A stretch of 27,460 nucleotides of DNA from a virus, in IMG/VR virus record IMGVR_UViG_3300009684_000141, positions 1 through 27,460 of that record; one strand, written 5' to 3'. How positions within the stretch are numbered: the first letter of the stretch is position 1; the number at the start of each line of letters is the position of its first letter. The position numbers and the translations under genes were made by a program. Shown in pieces: positions 14,223 through 21,121 of this stretch. The notes beneath the pieces were generated by a model. The model was given only the letters and a program-made list of their open reading frames with translations. It made no database searches and was not told where the DNA came from.

Positions 14223-15872
14223 TTATGAGATGATATAATGAGGCGGTGTTGAAAATTCAGCCACAAACTTAGTTCTTTTTAATTGAATTGTTTCCTGAAT
14301 AATATTCTTCATTCCCATATAATCATCCACTGCATATAGCTTATGTGCTTTCTTAGTGATAGCACCAAATATAGTCATGAACATTCTTTGTTTAAAAAAC
14401 AAATCTGCTCCCCGACCACCCATATACATAAAAAATGACAATTGAGCATGGGCATAATGGTCTGCGATATTAGATTCGTTTGTATTATTTGGACCAGAAT
14501 AAGGTTTTACTTTATTTCTTATTTCATTTATGACAGAAAGCATATACTCACTGTATAGAGAAATTGTTCCTTTAAATTCTGTTTCGGTTAATTTAGCATA
14601 CTTGTCAAAGAATTTTTTTGTCGTTTCATTTTTCTTTTTTAAATATAATATTTCTTGTGTTGCTAAATCTCGTCTAGCTGCGGTATATTCTGTAGCTACT
14701 TTTTTAAATTCTTCAGGATTTTCTTTCTTAAATTTAGCACACATCTTATCAAAAACTGCAAGCCTATAGTTTACTACTTTTGAAATTACTGCCTTGTACT
14801 GTGGATATTTCATTGCAAAAGTTTCAAATGTAGTAATACCAATTCCTCCGACCCATTGTGTGTCTTGGTATTGTTTTGAAGATGCATCAAACTGACCATT
14901 CCACCCAGCACTGTGTCCTTGAGCAAACAGGTTAAAATTTAAATTATATGTTGACATAGGTTTTTGTGTTTCTGGATCAATTAAATTCTTATAATTTAAT
15001 GATACTGGAAATACCCAGTTAAGAACATCACCATTAGAAAATTTATCAAAATTTATATGTACAACTTTATTAATATATTCTCTTGTTTTAGATGGGTCAT
15101 GTAATATGATAGCAAGAAATTTTGTGTAGGGATCAATATCATCAGATGCATCTTTTCCGCTTGCAAACATAACTTTTTTTATGCTTATATTTGATTTTAC
15201 TCCTGTTGGTAACTTTAAAGATATAGGAAAAATTTCCCCGCTATCCATGTACCTTCCGATAACATTTTTATAATTGTTACCGCCAGATGCTGCATTTTTT
15301 ATAATTGTTATTGGGTCTGTGAAATATTTTATAAAGTTGGTTTCGATTTTGGTCATTGATGATTTTTTAACAAATATAACATCAATAGCAGATAAAACAT
15401 CGCTTTTATATGAGATATTCATTGCGCTTCTTATATTATCTAGAGATTTGTTTTTCAATAGAATGAAAAATGGGTCTTTCTGATTTAAAAACTTATATGA
15501 TGATGTTGCGCCATTTAATCTATTTGAACTAATAAAAGTTTTAGCAACGTTATATACTTTCTTAGCAAGAGAGCTATATGTTTCTTTTTTAGTTTTTTCA
15601 GTTTCTCCTACTGTGAACCCTTTTCTAATAACTTGTCCATTCATAGGAAACCTTTTAGATAAGCAATCGGTTGCTTTTATTCTATTAATAACCTCACCTG
15701 GTTTCGTCGTTGCTGCTGTAGCTTCGTTAGAAAACATAGTAAAGAAATTAATATCGTGTTTTGGTCCAATATTAGGAAAAGCGGCAAAGTAAGCAAAAGC
15801 CAAGCATTGAGCCAGTTCTTTTAGTTCTGCGGCTTTCGCGTCTTCTGGTTCGCCATAATCTAGTTCTGCCAT
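14223..15872 (-). CDS. Large hypothetical protein, the only minus-strand gene
   Basis: This 549-residue protein reads opposite to every other gene. Its ATG (complement of 15870-15872) has AAGGG upstream. I recognise no family. It begins MAELDYGEPEDAKAAELKEL, then AFAYFAAFPNIGPKHDINFF. Later blocks include LIDPETQKPMSTYNLNF and FAQGHSAGWNGQFD. A charged helical segment (about 355-430) and IADHYAHAQLSFFMYMGGRG follow. No signal peptide or clear transmembrane segment is visible. The base composition is even more AT-rich than its neighbours, suggesting separate acquisition. Upstream are two tandem CTAAATAA motifs on its strand, so late expression is likely. The stop lies 4 bases from the tRNA-Thr CCA, so transcripts may run antisense through both tRNAs. 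It could be a virion or cargo protein. Confidence 0.75.
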   Translation of the reverse strand: MAELDYGEPEDAKAAELKELAQCLAFAYFAAFPNIGPKHDINFFTMFSNEATAATTKPGEVINRIKATDCLSKRFPMNGQVIRKGFTVGETEKTKKETYSSLAKKVYNVAKTFISSNRLNGATSSYKFLNQKDPFFILLKNKSLDNIRSAMNISYKSDVLSAIDVIFVKKSSMTKIETNFIKYFTDPITIIKNAASGGNNYKNVIGRYMDSGEIFPISLKLPTGVKSNISIKKVMFASGKDASDDIDPYTKFLAIILHDPSKTREYINKVVHINFDKFSNGDVLNWVFPVSLNYKNLIDPETQKPMSTYNLNFNLFAQGHSAGWNGQFDASSKQYQDTQWVGGIGITTFETFAMKYPQYKAVISKVVNYRLAVFDKMCAKFKKENPEEFKKVATEYTAARRDLATQEILYLKKKNETTKKFFDKYAKLTETEFKGTISLYSEYMLSVINEIRNKVKPYSGPNNTNESNIADHYAHAQLSFFMYMGGRGADLFFKQRMFMTIFGAITKKAHKLYAVDDYMGMKNIIQETIQLKRTKFVAEFSTPPHYIIS

Positions 15873-15883
15873 TTTGTTTCCCT

Positions 15884-15917
15884 TAAATGATTATTTAGCT
15901 TAAATGATTATTTAGCT
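15884..15917 (-). repeat. Tandem 17-bp repeat carrying two late-promoter motifs (minus strand)
   Basis: Two perfect, adjacent copies of TAAATGATTATTTAGCT (15884-15900 and 15901-15917). On the minus strand each reads AGCTAAATAATCATTTA, giving CTAAATAA twice. The copy nearer the gene runs into the AAGGG ribosome binding site. It overlaps the -35 region of the plus-strand promoter at 15917 by one base. Confidence 0.7.
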
Positions 15918-15945
15918 TGACATTGAAATTATAGTATGCTATATA
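15917..15945 (+). promoter_or_regulatory. Sigma70-type promoter for the metallophosphoesterase gene
   Basis: TTGACA (15917-15922), a 17-base spacer ending TATGC and TATATA (15940-15945). The TATGCTATAT core is the same as in the promoter at 18280. Confidence 0.85.
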
Positions 15946-15978
15946 TAGAACAACCATGAATGTATAAAGGTATAAATT

Positions 15979-17148
15979 ATGGAACCTATCGTTGATCCCG
16001 CCTTACACCAATTTGCTACTGAGCTTCAGTTAAAATATATTGAACTCATTAATGAATTTGGTGGTTACAGTTCAGCAGCAAGAAAGTTAGGAATCAATCC
16101 TGATGCTGTTCGTAATGCAATGAGGCGACTAAAAACTAAGGCTGCTATGCGCGGCTATTCTCCTGAACATGATATGACAAAGATTGCCCCTGCTCCTTAT
16201 TTGATTAAGGGTACGTCTACTAATTATGATTCGGAAGGTAACATTACTTCTCAGTGGGTAAAGACTAAGGCAGACGAATCATATCGTATGCAAATGATTC
16301 TTGATGCTATTGAAGATGCAACAAATCCAATCGAACGCTTACCTCCTATCAAAGCACCGAAGACTTCTGCTTCTCATCTTTGTAACATGTATACATTTAC
16401 CGATTATCATATGGGTATGTTAGCTTGGCACAAAGAAGGTGGAGCAGACTGGGATAGAGATATCGCAGAAAGAACACTGATTGGTGCATTTGAACAAATG
16501 ATTACAATGTCTCCTGAAGCAGATACTTGTATTATTAATCAACTTGGTGACTTCCTTCACTATGATGGTCTAGCTCAAGTTACACCAACAAGTCATCATA
16601 TGGTTGAAGCTGATGGTAATTATTCTCAGATGGTAAATTCTACTATCCGTGCTCTTCGTCGTGTTATTGATATTGCTCTTATGAAGCACCAGAAGGTTCA
16701 TCTCATCATGGCTGAAGGTAATCACGATCTAGCTTCTTCAGTTTGGCTTCGTCATTTGTTCACCGCTCTTTATGAGAACGAACCTAGACTAACAGTTAAT
16801 AATTCTGAAATTCCATATTATGTTTATCAGCATGGCAAGGTAATGCTTGGTTTCCATCACGGACATAAGAAGAAGAAGGAAGGATTGCCACTTCTATTTG
16901 CAGCTAAGTTCCACAAGATTTGGGGCGAAACTACAAAGCGTTATATTCATACTGGACATTATCATCATGAAGATGTCAAGGAGTTTCCTGGTGTGAAGGT
17001 AATTCAGCATCCAACATTAGCTGCTGCTGATTCTTATGCTGCTCGTGGTGGCTGGATGAGCGAACAACAAACTTCTTGCGTGACTTATCATAATGAGTTT
17101 GGTAAAGTTGGTGAAGTTGTAGTTAATCCTGAAATGCTAAATATCTAA
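15979..17148 (+). CDS. Metallophosphoesterase with N-terminal helix-turn-helix
   Basis: The 389-residue protein starts at an ATG with AAAGG upstream. Residues 18-60 form a helix-turn-helix of the type ELINEFGGYSSAARKLGINP followed by MRRLKTKAAMRGYSPEHD. The calcineurin-like phosphoesterase core has TDYHMG (141-146), GDFLHYDG (190-197), GNHD (247-250), HHGH (293-296) and TGHYHHE (325-331). These are all the metal-binding motifs of the fold. The family is widespread in tailed phages with unknown substrate. The helix-turn-helix suggests it acts on DNA. It is distinct from gp47, which is also present. Early expression from its own promoter is likely. Confidence 0.85.
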   Translation: MEPIVDPALHQFATELQLKYIELINEFGGYSSAARKLGINPDAVRNAMRRLKTKAAMRGYSPEHDMTKIAPAPYLIKGTSTNYDSEGNITSQWVKTKADESYRMQMILDAIEDATNPIERLPPIKAPKTSASHLCNMYTFTDYHMGMLAWHKEGGADWDRDIAERTLIGAFEQMITMSPEADTCIINQLGDFLHYDGLAQVTPTSHHMVEADGNYSQMVNSTIRALRRVIDIALMKHQKVHLIMAEGNHDLASSVWLRHLFTALYENEPRLTVNNSEIPYYVYQHGKVMLGFHHGHKKKKEGLPLLFAAKFHKIWGETTKRYIHTGHYHHEDVKEFPGVKVIQHPTLAAADSYAARGGWMSEQQTSCVTYHNEFGKVGEVVVNPEMLNI

Positions 17149-17201
17149 AAAAATTAATAATCATTAGTCCACAAGATTGTAACTTTATTATGGAGATTAA
17201 T

Positions 17202-17501
17202 ATGGTATATGGTACAGAAGTAAATAAACTTGTGCGTAAAACTGATCCACAAACAAGCAAAGATTCTGCGAATAAAGTAAATTCAACATTTCTTGAAGAG
17301 ATGGTACATAAAGCAATCAAAGAATATGGCGAAATTGGTTGTGTTGCCGACGATCTTCTTGATAAGTTTTCTGATTTCCCATACTCTAGTATCACTGCAC
17401 GTTTTGCAGCATTAGAAAGAAAGGGATATATTCAATGCGGACCAGAAAAGAGAGCAGGTCGTAGTAATCGTGGTCAGAGAGTTATGCGTAACTTAATATA
17501 A
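17202..17501 (+). CDS. Small winged-helix DNA-binding-like protein
   Basis: I start at ATG 17202, with GGAG a normal distance upstream, rather than ATG 17190, which has none. The 99-residue product begins MVYGTEVNKLVRKTDPQTSK. The RKTDPQTSKDSA segment opens a common phage family of small winged-helix proteins. The remainder, with DDLLDKF, SITARFAALERKGYI and a basic C-terminus, fits a winged helix. Target unknown. It ends inside the late promoter of the tRNA-Ser. Confidence 0.7.
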   Translation: MVYGTEVNKLVRKTDPQTSKDSANKVNSTFLEEMVHKAIKEYGEIGCVADDLLDKFSDFPYSSITARFAALERKGYIQCGPEKRAGRSNRGQRVMRNLI

Positions 17502-17504
17502 ATA
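17497..17504 (+). promoter_or_regulatory. Late promoter TATAAATA before tRNA-Ser
   Basis: An exact TATAAATA match overlapping the preceding stop codon and ending 10 bases before the tRNA-Ser. Suggests that the tRNA and the structured RNA after it are made late. Confidence 0.65.
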
Positions 17505-17514
17505 AAAAGCACAA

Positions 17515-17604
17515 GGAGGAATGTCCGAGCGGTTTAAGGAACTAGTCTTGAAAACTAGCGTGGGTGAGAGTCCACCGTGGGTTCGAATCCCACTCCCTCC
17601 TCCA
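17515..17604 (+). tRNA. tRNA-Ser (anticodon TGA)
   Basis: Acceptor GGAGGAA with TCCCTCC has one A-C mismatch at the sixth pair. The anticodon arm CTAGT-CTTGAAA-ACTAG gives TGA (reads TCA). The long variable arm GTGGGTGAGAGTCCACC and T arm GTGGG-TTCGAAT-CCCAC are those of a class II tRNA. CCA is encoded. The discriminator is T where serine tRNAs normally have G. Confidence 0.88.
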
Positions 17605-17612
17605 CTAATTAT

Positions 17613-17733
17613 CGGCGGAACGCTGCATGGGCAGGGCGAGGAAGGTCCAACTTCCTTAATAGGTGAAGGCGGATGGGAGCGATCCCTGAGAAGCATAAAC
17701 CAAGTCTGGTCGGGTTCGAATCCTGTGCCGCCG
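17613..17733 (+). ncRNA. Unclassified structured RNA with a tRNA-like 3' end
   Basis: A 121-base, locally GC-rich segment is bracketed by CGGCGG (17613) and CCGCCG (17728-17733). Its 3' part carries a canonical T-arm loop (GGG-TTCGAAT-CCT) just before the closing stem, then TCA instead of CCA. Internal hairpins are CTGC/GCAG (17623), AGGAAG/CTTCCT (17639-17656), GGGA/TCCC (17675) and ACCA/TGGT (17699-17710). The length and missing D and anticodon arms exclude an ordinary tRNA. No credible coding frame. T4 has two stable RNAs of unknown function (C and D) in its tRNA cluster, an analogous position. Confidence 0.5.
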
Positions 17734-17742
17734 TCAACTTTT

Positions 17743-17784
17743 AATCCCTCATAAATAACTTAACTGTTTTTATGAGGGATTTTT
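17743..17784 (+). promoter_or_regulatory. Hairpin with embedded late promoter that hides the next ribosome binding site; also terminator-like
   Basis: A perfect 13-bp stem (AATCCCTCATAAA at 17743-17755, TTTATGAGGGATT at 17769-17781) has a 13-base loop and ends in T. CATAAATA (17750-17757) spans the 5' arm and loop. GAGGGA in the 3' arm is the Shine-Dalgarno of the gene at 17786. RNA starting from the internal promoter near 17763 would lack the 5' arm and expose the site. The T4 genes e and soc are controlled in this manner. Confidence 0.72.
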
Positions 17785-17785
17785 A

Positions 17786-18277
17786 ATGTTAAGTTTTATA
17801 GAATTTTTAGAAGAACGTAAAGTTGATCCTGCTAAATTGGCTAACCGTGTTGCTCGTAGATACGGCAGTAAGAGAACAAATTACGGACCTTGGATGAATG
17901 CTAAACAAGGCGATGTTAAAAAAGGTGGGCATATTCCTCTTAGTACATATGATCGTAAGAAGGTCAGGTCTATGGAGGACAGTTATTATAAGAGAGTGTC
18001 CTCACACCCAAAAGGCGAGATAGGATATGCTCGTGAAAGAGGTTCAAAACCTTTGGTAAAGATGTCTATTAAAAGCCTTCGCGCTACACAACCTTTTAAT
18101 AGAACAAATGACCCAGAAAAACTAAAAGATAAAATAGCCGATACTAGTCCTCAGAATATTCATGTTGTTACTCATAACGGTGAGCATTATGTGGCTGATG
18201 GACATCATGCTGTAATGGCAGCTCATCTTCGTGGTGACACTCATGTTAATGTCAAGCATACAAACCTTGACGAATAG
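17786..18277 (+). CDS. ParB/sulfiredoxin-like late protein with capsid-targeting-like leader
   Basis: The 163-residue protein begins MLSFIEFLEERK, resembling the T4 internal-protein leader MKTYQEFIAE, with LEE|R as a possible gp21 site. A basic middle part follows (about 11-90). Residues 92-160 are a ParB/sulfiredoxin-like domain: SLRATQPFNR, PEKLKDKIAD, NIHVVTHNGEHYVADGHHAV and a terminal VNVKHTNLDE. DGHH (138-141) is the family's nucleotide-handling motif. Relatives include ParB CTPase/nuclease domains; the reaction here is unknown. The start overlaps the control hairpin described above, so translation should be restricted to late time. Confidence 0.7.
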   Translation: MLSFIEFLEERKVDPAKLANRVARRYGSKRTNYGPWMNAKQGDVKKGGHIPLSTYDRKKVRSMEDSYYKRVSSHPKGEIGYARERGSKPLVKMSIKSLRATQPFNRTNDPEKLKDKIADTSPQNIHVVTHNGEHYVADGHHAVMAAHLRGDTHVNVKHTNLDE

Positions 18278-18279
18278 GG

Positions 18280-18308
18280 TTGACATTTGAAATAACGTAT
18301 GCTATATT
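18280..18308 (+). promoter_or_regulatory. Sigma70-type promoter for the small genes before the clamp loader
   Basis: TTGACA (18280-18285), a 17-base spacer ending ATGC and TATATT (18303-18308), an extended -10 (TGC). Confidence 0.88.
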
Positions 18309-18337
18309 ATGATCTCAATAACTAAATGGAGAGTGAA

Positions 18338-18544
18338 ATGAAATATACTATCGACCTTCCATATGAAACTATGGATGAAATTATTATCAATATGCTTACT
18401 CAAAATATTGCCGACTGGGAAGATGATCTTGCAAAAGAATGTCCTTTGATCTTTGAACGTGATCCAGAGTTGGACAAGAAGATGATCCGTAAGCACATTA
18501 AGTCTGCTCGTCGTATCATTGCTTATTATAGTGTTGGTGGATAA
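18338..18544 (+). CDS. Small phage protein of unknown function
   Basis: The ATG at 18338 is chosen because GGAGAG lies 7 bases upstream; an in-frame ATG at 18326 has none. The 68-residue product begins MKYTIDLPYETMDEII and is predicted helical and charged, with FERDPELDKKMIRKHIK near the end. It is the first gene after a strong promoter and is probably early. I do not recognise the family. Confidence 0.65.
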   Translation: MKYTIDLPYETMDEIIINMLTQNIADWEDDLAKECPLIFERDPELDKKMIRKHIKSARRIIAYYSVGG

Positions 18545-18545
18545 T

Positions 18546-18917
18546 ATGGAAAAGTATATTGTTGAAACAATTAGCATGTTCCGCATTCGATATGTTGTCG
18601 AAGCAAAGTCTAAGGAACATGCTATGGACGAATTGACTTGTAAGCTTGGAGTTGACGATAACTTCAAGGAGTTTTCTCAGCATCATATTGATGAAGTTAT
18701 CAGTTCTGTTCGTGAAGTTACTGACGAAGAATACTTAGAAATATTCGACGAAGATAATGTCTATCTTTCTGGTTGGGAAGATGAAAAGAAACTAGAATTT
18801 ATTAATTTTATTGATTATGGTACTGAAGAATTCCACGCTGATCCTGCTCTAAGAGAGTGGGAATATGATGGTACTGGTGTTAGAGTTTACAAAGGAACAA
18901 TGAAGTTATATCCATAA
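18546..18917 (+). CDS. Small early protein, DpnD/PcfM-like N-terminus
   Basis: I start it at ATG 18546, one base after the previous stop with GGTGG just upstream. An in-frame TTG at 18519 would overlap the preceding gene without a site. The 123-residue product begins MEKYIVETISMFRIRYVVEA, followed by KSKEHAMDELTCK, an N-terminal beta-alpha pattern similar to DpnD/PcfM-type proteins. The rest is strongly acidic (EVTDEEYLEIFDEDN, WEDEKKLEF). Function unknown. Confidence 0.65.
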   Translation: MEKYIVETISMFRIRYVVEAKSKEHAMDELTCKLGVDDNFKEFSQHHIDEVISSVREVTDEEYLEIFDEDNVYLSGWEDEKKLEFINFIDYGTEEFHADPALREWEYDGTGVRVYKGTMKLYP

Positions 18918-18949
18918 CTGTTTCTTTGTATAAGAAGTATGTTACCCAG

Positions 18950-18977
18950 TAATCTCCACTGAGGAGATTATGTTTTT
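18950..18977 (+). terminator. Weak hairpin before the clamp loader operon
   Basis: TAATCTCC (18950-18957) pairs with GGAGATTA (18963-18970) around a 5-base loop, followed by TGTTTTT. It could be a weak terminator or an attenuator for gp44. No separate promoter is visible between it and gene 44. Confidence 0.45.
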
Positions 18978-18989
18978 AAGGATTATATT

Positions 18990-19925
18990 ATGAGCGAAGA
19001 ATTTCTCTGGTGTGAAAAGTATCGTCCTCGAACTATCGCAGATACTGTTTTGCCTGACAATCTAAAGGCTACGTTCCAACAGTTTGTAGAACAGGGCAAT
19101 GTTCCAAATCTACTTCTAACTGGTAGTGCTGGCGTAGGTAAGACCACCGTTGCTAGGGCAATGCTTGAGCAAATCGGATGCGATTATATTGTTATCAATG
19201 CTTCTATGAATGGAAACATCGATACCTTGCGTACTGATATTAAGAACTTTGCCTCCACTGTATCTTTTGTTGGTGGACGCAAGTATGTTATTCTAGACGA
19301 GGCAGATCACCTTACACCTACAGTTCAAGCTGCTCTTCGTAACTTTATGGAAGAGTATTCTAAGAATTGCGGTTTTATCATGACCTGTAACTTCAAGACC
19401 CGTATCATTGAACCTCTACACTCTCGTTGTTCGGTGGTTGAATTCAAGCTAGGCAAGAAGGAAATTACAAAGCTTGCTCCTCGTTTCCTTACACGAGTTG
19501 GTACTATCCTAGATACAGAAAATGTAGAATATGATAAGTCTGCTGTAGCAGAATTTATTATGAAGTATTATCCTGACTGGCGTCGAGTTATCAATGAACT
19601 TCAGCGATATTCGGTGACTGGTAAGATTGATACTGGCATTCTTATAAACATGTCTGATGAAATCTTTGGTTCTTTAATCAAAAGCATGAAGGCTAAGGAC
19701 TTCGTTACTGTTCGTAAATGGGTAGCAGAAAACTCTGATATCGACAGTTCTACTCTATTCCGCAAGTTGTATGATGCATCGTCTTCTTTGTTGACACCTC
19801 GTTCAATTCCTCATCTTGTCCTTCATATTGCAAACTATCAATATAAGGCGGCATTTGTTGCTGATCAGGAAATCAATACAGCGGCTGCTCTTCTTGAAAT
19901 CATGCATGATGCGGAGTTCCAATAA
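18990..19925 (+). CDS. 44: Clamp loader large subunit gp44
   Basis: The 311-residue AAA+ ATPase has Walker A GSAGVGKT (45-52), Walker B ILDEAD (101-106), sensor-1 region MTCNFK (131-136) and the SRC motif (145-147) typical of clamp loader subunits. T4 gp44 has 319 residues. Four gp44 and one gp62 open the gp45 ring and load it at primer ends. AAGG lies upstream of the start. The stop shares one base with the gp62 start (TAATG), so subunit production is coupled. Confidence 0.96.
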   Translation: MSEEFLWCEKYRPRTIADTVLPDNLKATFQQFVEQGNVPNLLLTGSAGVGKTTVARAMLEQIGCDYIVINASMNGNIDTLRTDIKNFASTVSFVGGRKYVILDEADHLTPTVQAALRNFMEEYSKNCGFIMTCNFKTRIIEPLHSRCSVVEFKLGKKEITKLAPRFLTRVGTILDTENVEYDKSAVAEFIMKYYPDWRRVINELQRYSVTGKIDTGILINMSDEIFGSLIKSMKAKDFVTVRKWVAENSDIDSSTLFRKLYDASSSLLTPRSIPHLVLHIANYQYKAAFVADQEINTAAALLEIMHDAEFQ

Positions 19926-20317
19926 TGACACCCTTTGATTATATCAATGCGATCAATGCCAATAAGGATATTATTGGAAGTTCAGATAATCCAGAAGAGG
20001 TCGAGAAGGAGTATACTCCTTTTATGGTCAATCGTGGATTGTCATATTTTGTTGATACTATCTTGTATGCAAATGAAATGAACAGCGCATCTGATATTTC
20101 AAACAAGTTACAGTTCGATTATCTTCGTAATTCTATCAAGCCCAAGAAGCGTTTCTCGAAGTGGGCAAAGCGTTTGTCCTCTGAAAATATCAGTGTAATC
20201 AAAGAGATTTATAAATATAGTGACAGAAGGGCTATAGAAGTCCTGTCTCTATTATCTGATTCTCAGATTGCATTGTTAAAAGAAAAGCTCAAAAAGGGTG
20301 GCGTAAAAAATGAATGA
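19925..20317 (+). CDS. 62: Clamp loader small subunit gp62
   Basis: The 130-residue protein begins MTPFDYINAINANKDIIGS and holds EKEYTPFMVNRGLSYFVD, the conserved gp62 opening. KPKKRFSKWAKR in the middle is also typical. T4 gp62 has 187 residues, so this is a short version, as in other non-enteric T4-likes. It bridges the gp44 tetramer in the clamp loader. It overlaps both neighbours (44 by 1 base, regA by 8). Confidence 0.92.
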   Translation: MTPFDYINAINANKDIIGSSDNPEEVEKEYTPFMVNRGLSYFVDTILYANEMNSASDISNKLQFDYLRNSIKPKKRFSKWAKRLSSENISVIKEIYKYSDRRAIEVLSLLSDSQIALLKEKLKKGGVKNE

Positions 20318-20717
20318 TATTTTTACTGGATGTGGAGTTGAGATCACCCTCAATGATAATGATTCCTTTTTAAAAGTTAAGGAAACATTAACTCGTATTG
20401 GTGTAGCTTCAAAGAAGAATAAAACACTTTATCAGTCTTGCCATATATTGCACAAGCAAGGTAGATATGTTATTCTTCACTTCAAAGAACTGTTTATACT
20501 AGATGGCAAGCCAGCAGATTTTTCTGAGAATGATATGGCACGTAGAAATACAATTGCTCAATTATTGTCTCAGTGGGGGCTAGTCAACATTGTTGATCAG
20601 TTCACAGAAGAAGATCAGGTTGCTCCAATATCTCAAATTAAAATTCTCCCGTTCAAGGAAAAAGATGAATGGAACTTGATCGCAAAATACTCTATAGGCA
20701 ACACTGTAAGAAAATAA
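20310..20717 (+). CDS. regA: Translational repressor RegA
   Basis: The 135-residue protein is very similar to T4 RegA (122 residues): VEITLNDNDSFLKVKETLTR, IGVASKKNKTLYQSCHIL, HKQGRYVILHFKE, LLSQWGLVNIV and KEKDEWNLIAKYSIGN. RegA binds ribosome-binding regions of early mRNAs, in T4 those of 45, 44 and others, and represses translation, including its own. Binding sites here cannot be defined by eye. The 44-62-regA order is that of T4, but several genes separate regA from 43. Confidence 0.96.
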   Translation: MNDIFTGCGVEITLNDNDSFLKVKETLTRIGVASKKNKTLYQSCHILHKQGRYVILHFKELFILDGKPADFSENDMARRNTIAQLLSQWGLVNIVDQFTEEDQVAPISQIKILPFKEKDEWNLIAKYSIGNTVRK

Positions 20718-20746
20718 ATTGCCCTTTAATTATGAAAGATAATGTT

Positions 20747-21121
20747 ATGACAAATAGCGAAAAAGTAGCAGATTTTATGACATCGTTTGGACAAGAGGTG
20801 GTAACTAAACCTGTATTTCCAGATAAGAATGTTATGAAGATGCGAGTGGCTCTAATCGATGAAGAGCTACAAGAACTAAAGGATGCCATCAAAGATCGAG
20901 ATATTGTAGAAGTTGCTGATGCACTTACAGATATTTTGTATGTTGTATATGGTGCTGGTCACACTTTTGGTGTTGATCTAGATGCATGTTTCTCTGAAGT
21001 GCATCGTTCTAATATGACTAAGTTGGGCGAAGACGGAAAGCCAATCTATCGTGAAGACGGTAAGATCAAGAAGGGTCCTAATTACGAACGCCCTGAACTA
21101 AAGAAGATTCTTTTTCCATGA
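20747..21121 (+). CDS. MazG-like nucleotide pyrophosphohydrolase
   Basis: I prefer ATG 20747 (124 residues), with GAAAG upstream, over ATG 20732 or the longer frame that overlaps regA. The all-alpha NTP-PPase signature is present: EELQELKDAIKDRD (about residues 38-51) followed by VEVADALTDILYVVYGAG, giving the ExxE...ExxD Mg-binding pattern. It then reads ACFSEVHRSNMTKLG. Such enzymes hydrolyse non-canonical or excess dNTPs. The position before a nucleotidyltransferase and methyltransferases suggests nucleotide-pool or modified-DNA metabolism. Overlaps the next gene by ATGA. Confidence 0.82.
   Translation: MTNSEKVADFMTSFGQEVVTKPVFPDKNVMKMRVALIDEELQELKDAIKDRDIVEVADALTDILYVVYGAGHTFGVDLDACFSEVHRSNMTKLGEDGKPIYREDGKIKKGPNYERPELKKILFP

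Noticed and set aside
15979-17148. A second gp47
   Set aside because: The phosphoesterase motifs are shared, but the helix-turn-helix N-terminus and lack of the gp47 C-terminal pattern show a different family.
17613-17733. tmRNA or RNase P RNA
   Set aside because: No tag-peptide frame, no tmRNA 5' sequence, far too short for either RNA. The GGAAGGTCC piece recalls RNase P RNA but is explained by a local hairpin.
17493-17754. Open frames on both strands over the tRNA-Ser and the structured RNA
   Set aside because: They translate the tRNA itself and the GC-rich RNA. The structure evidence is much better than the coding evidence.
20669-20746. N-terminal extension of the MazG-like protein
   Set aside because: It overlaps the conserved end of regA in another frame and has no family counterpart.
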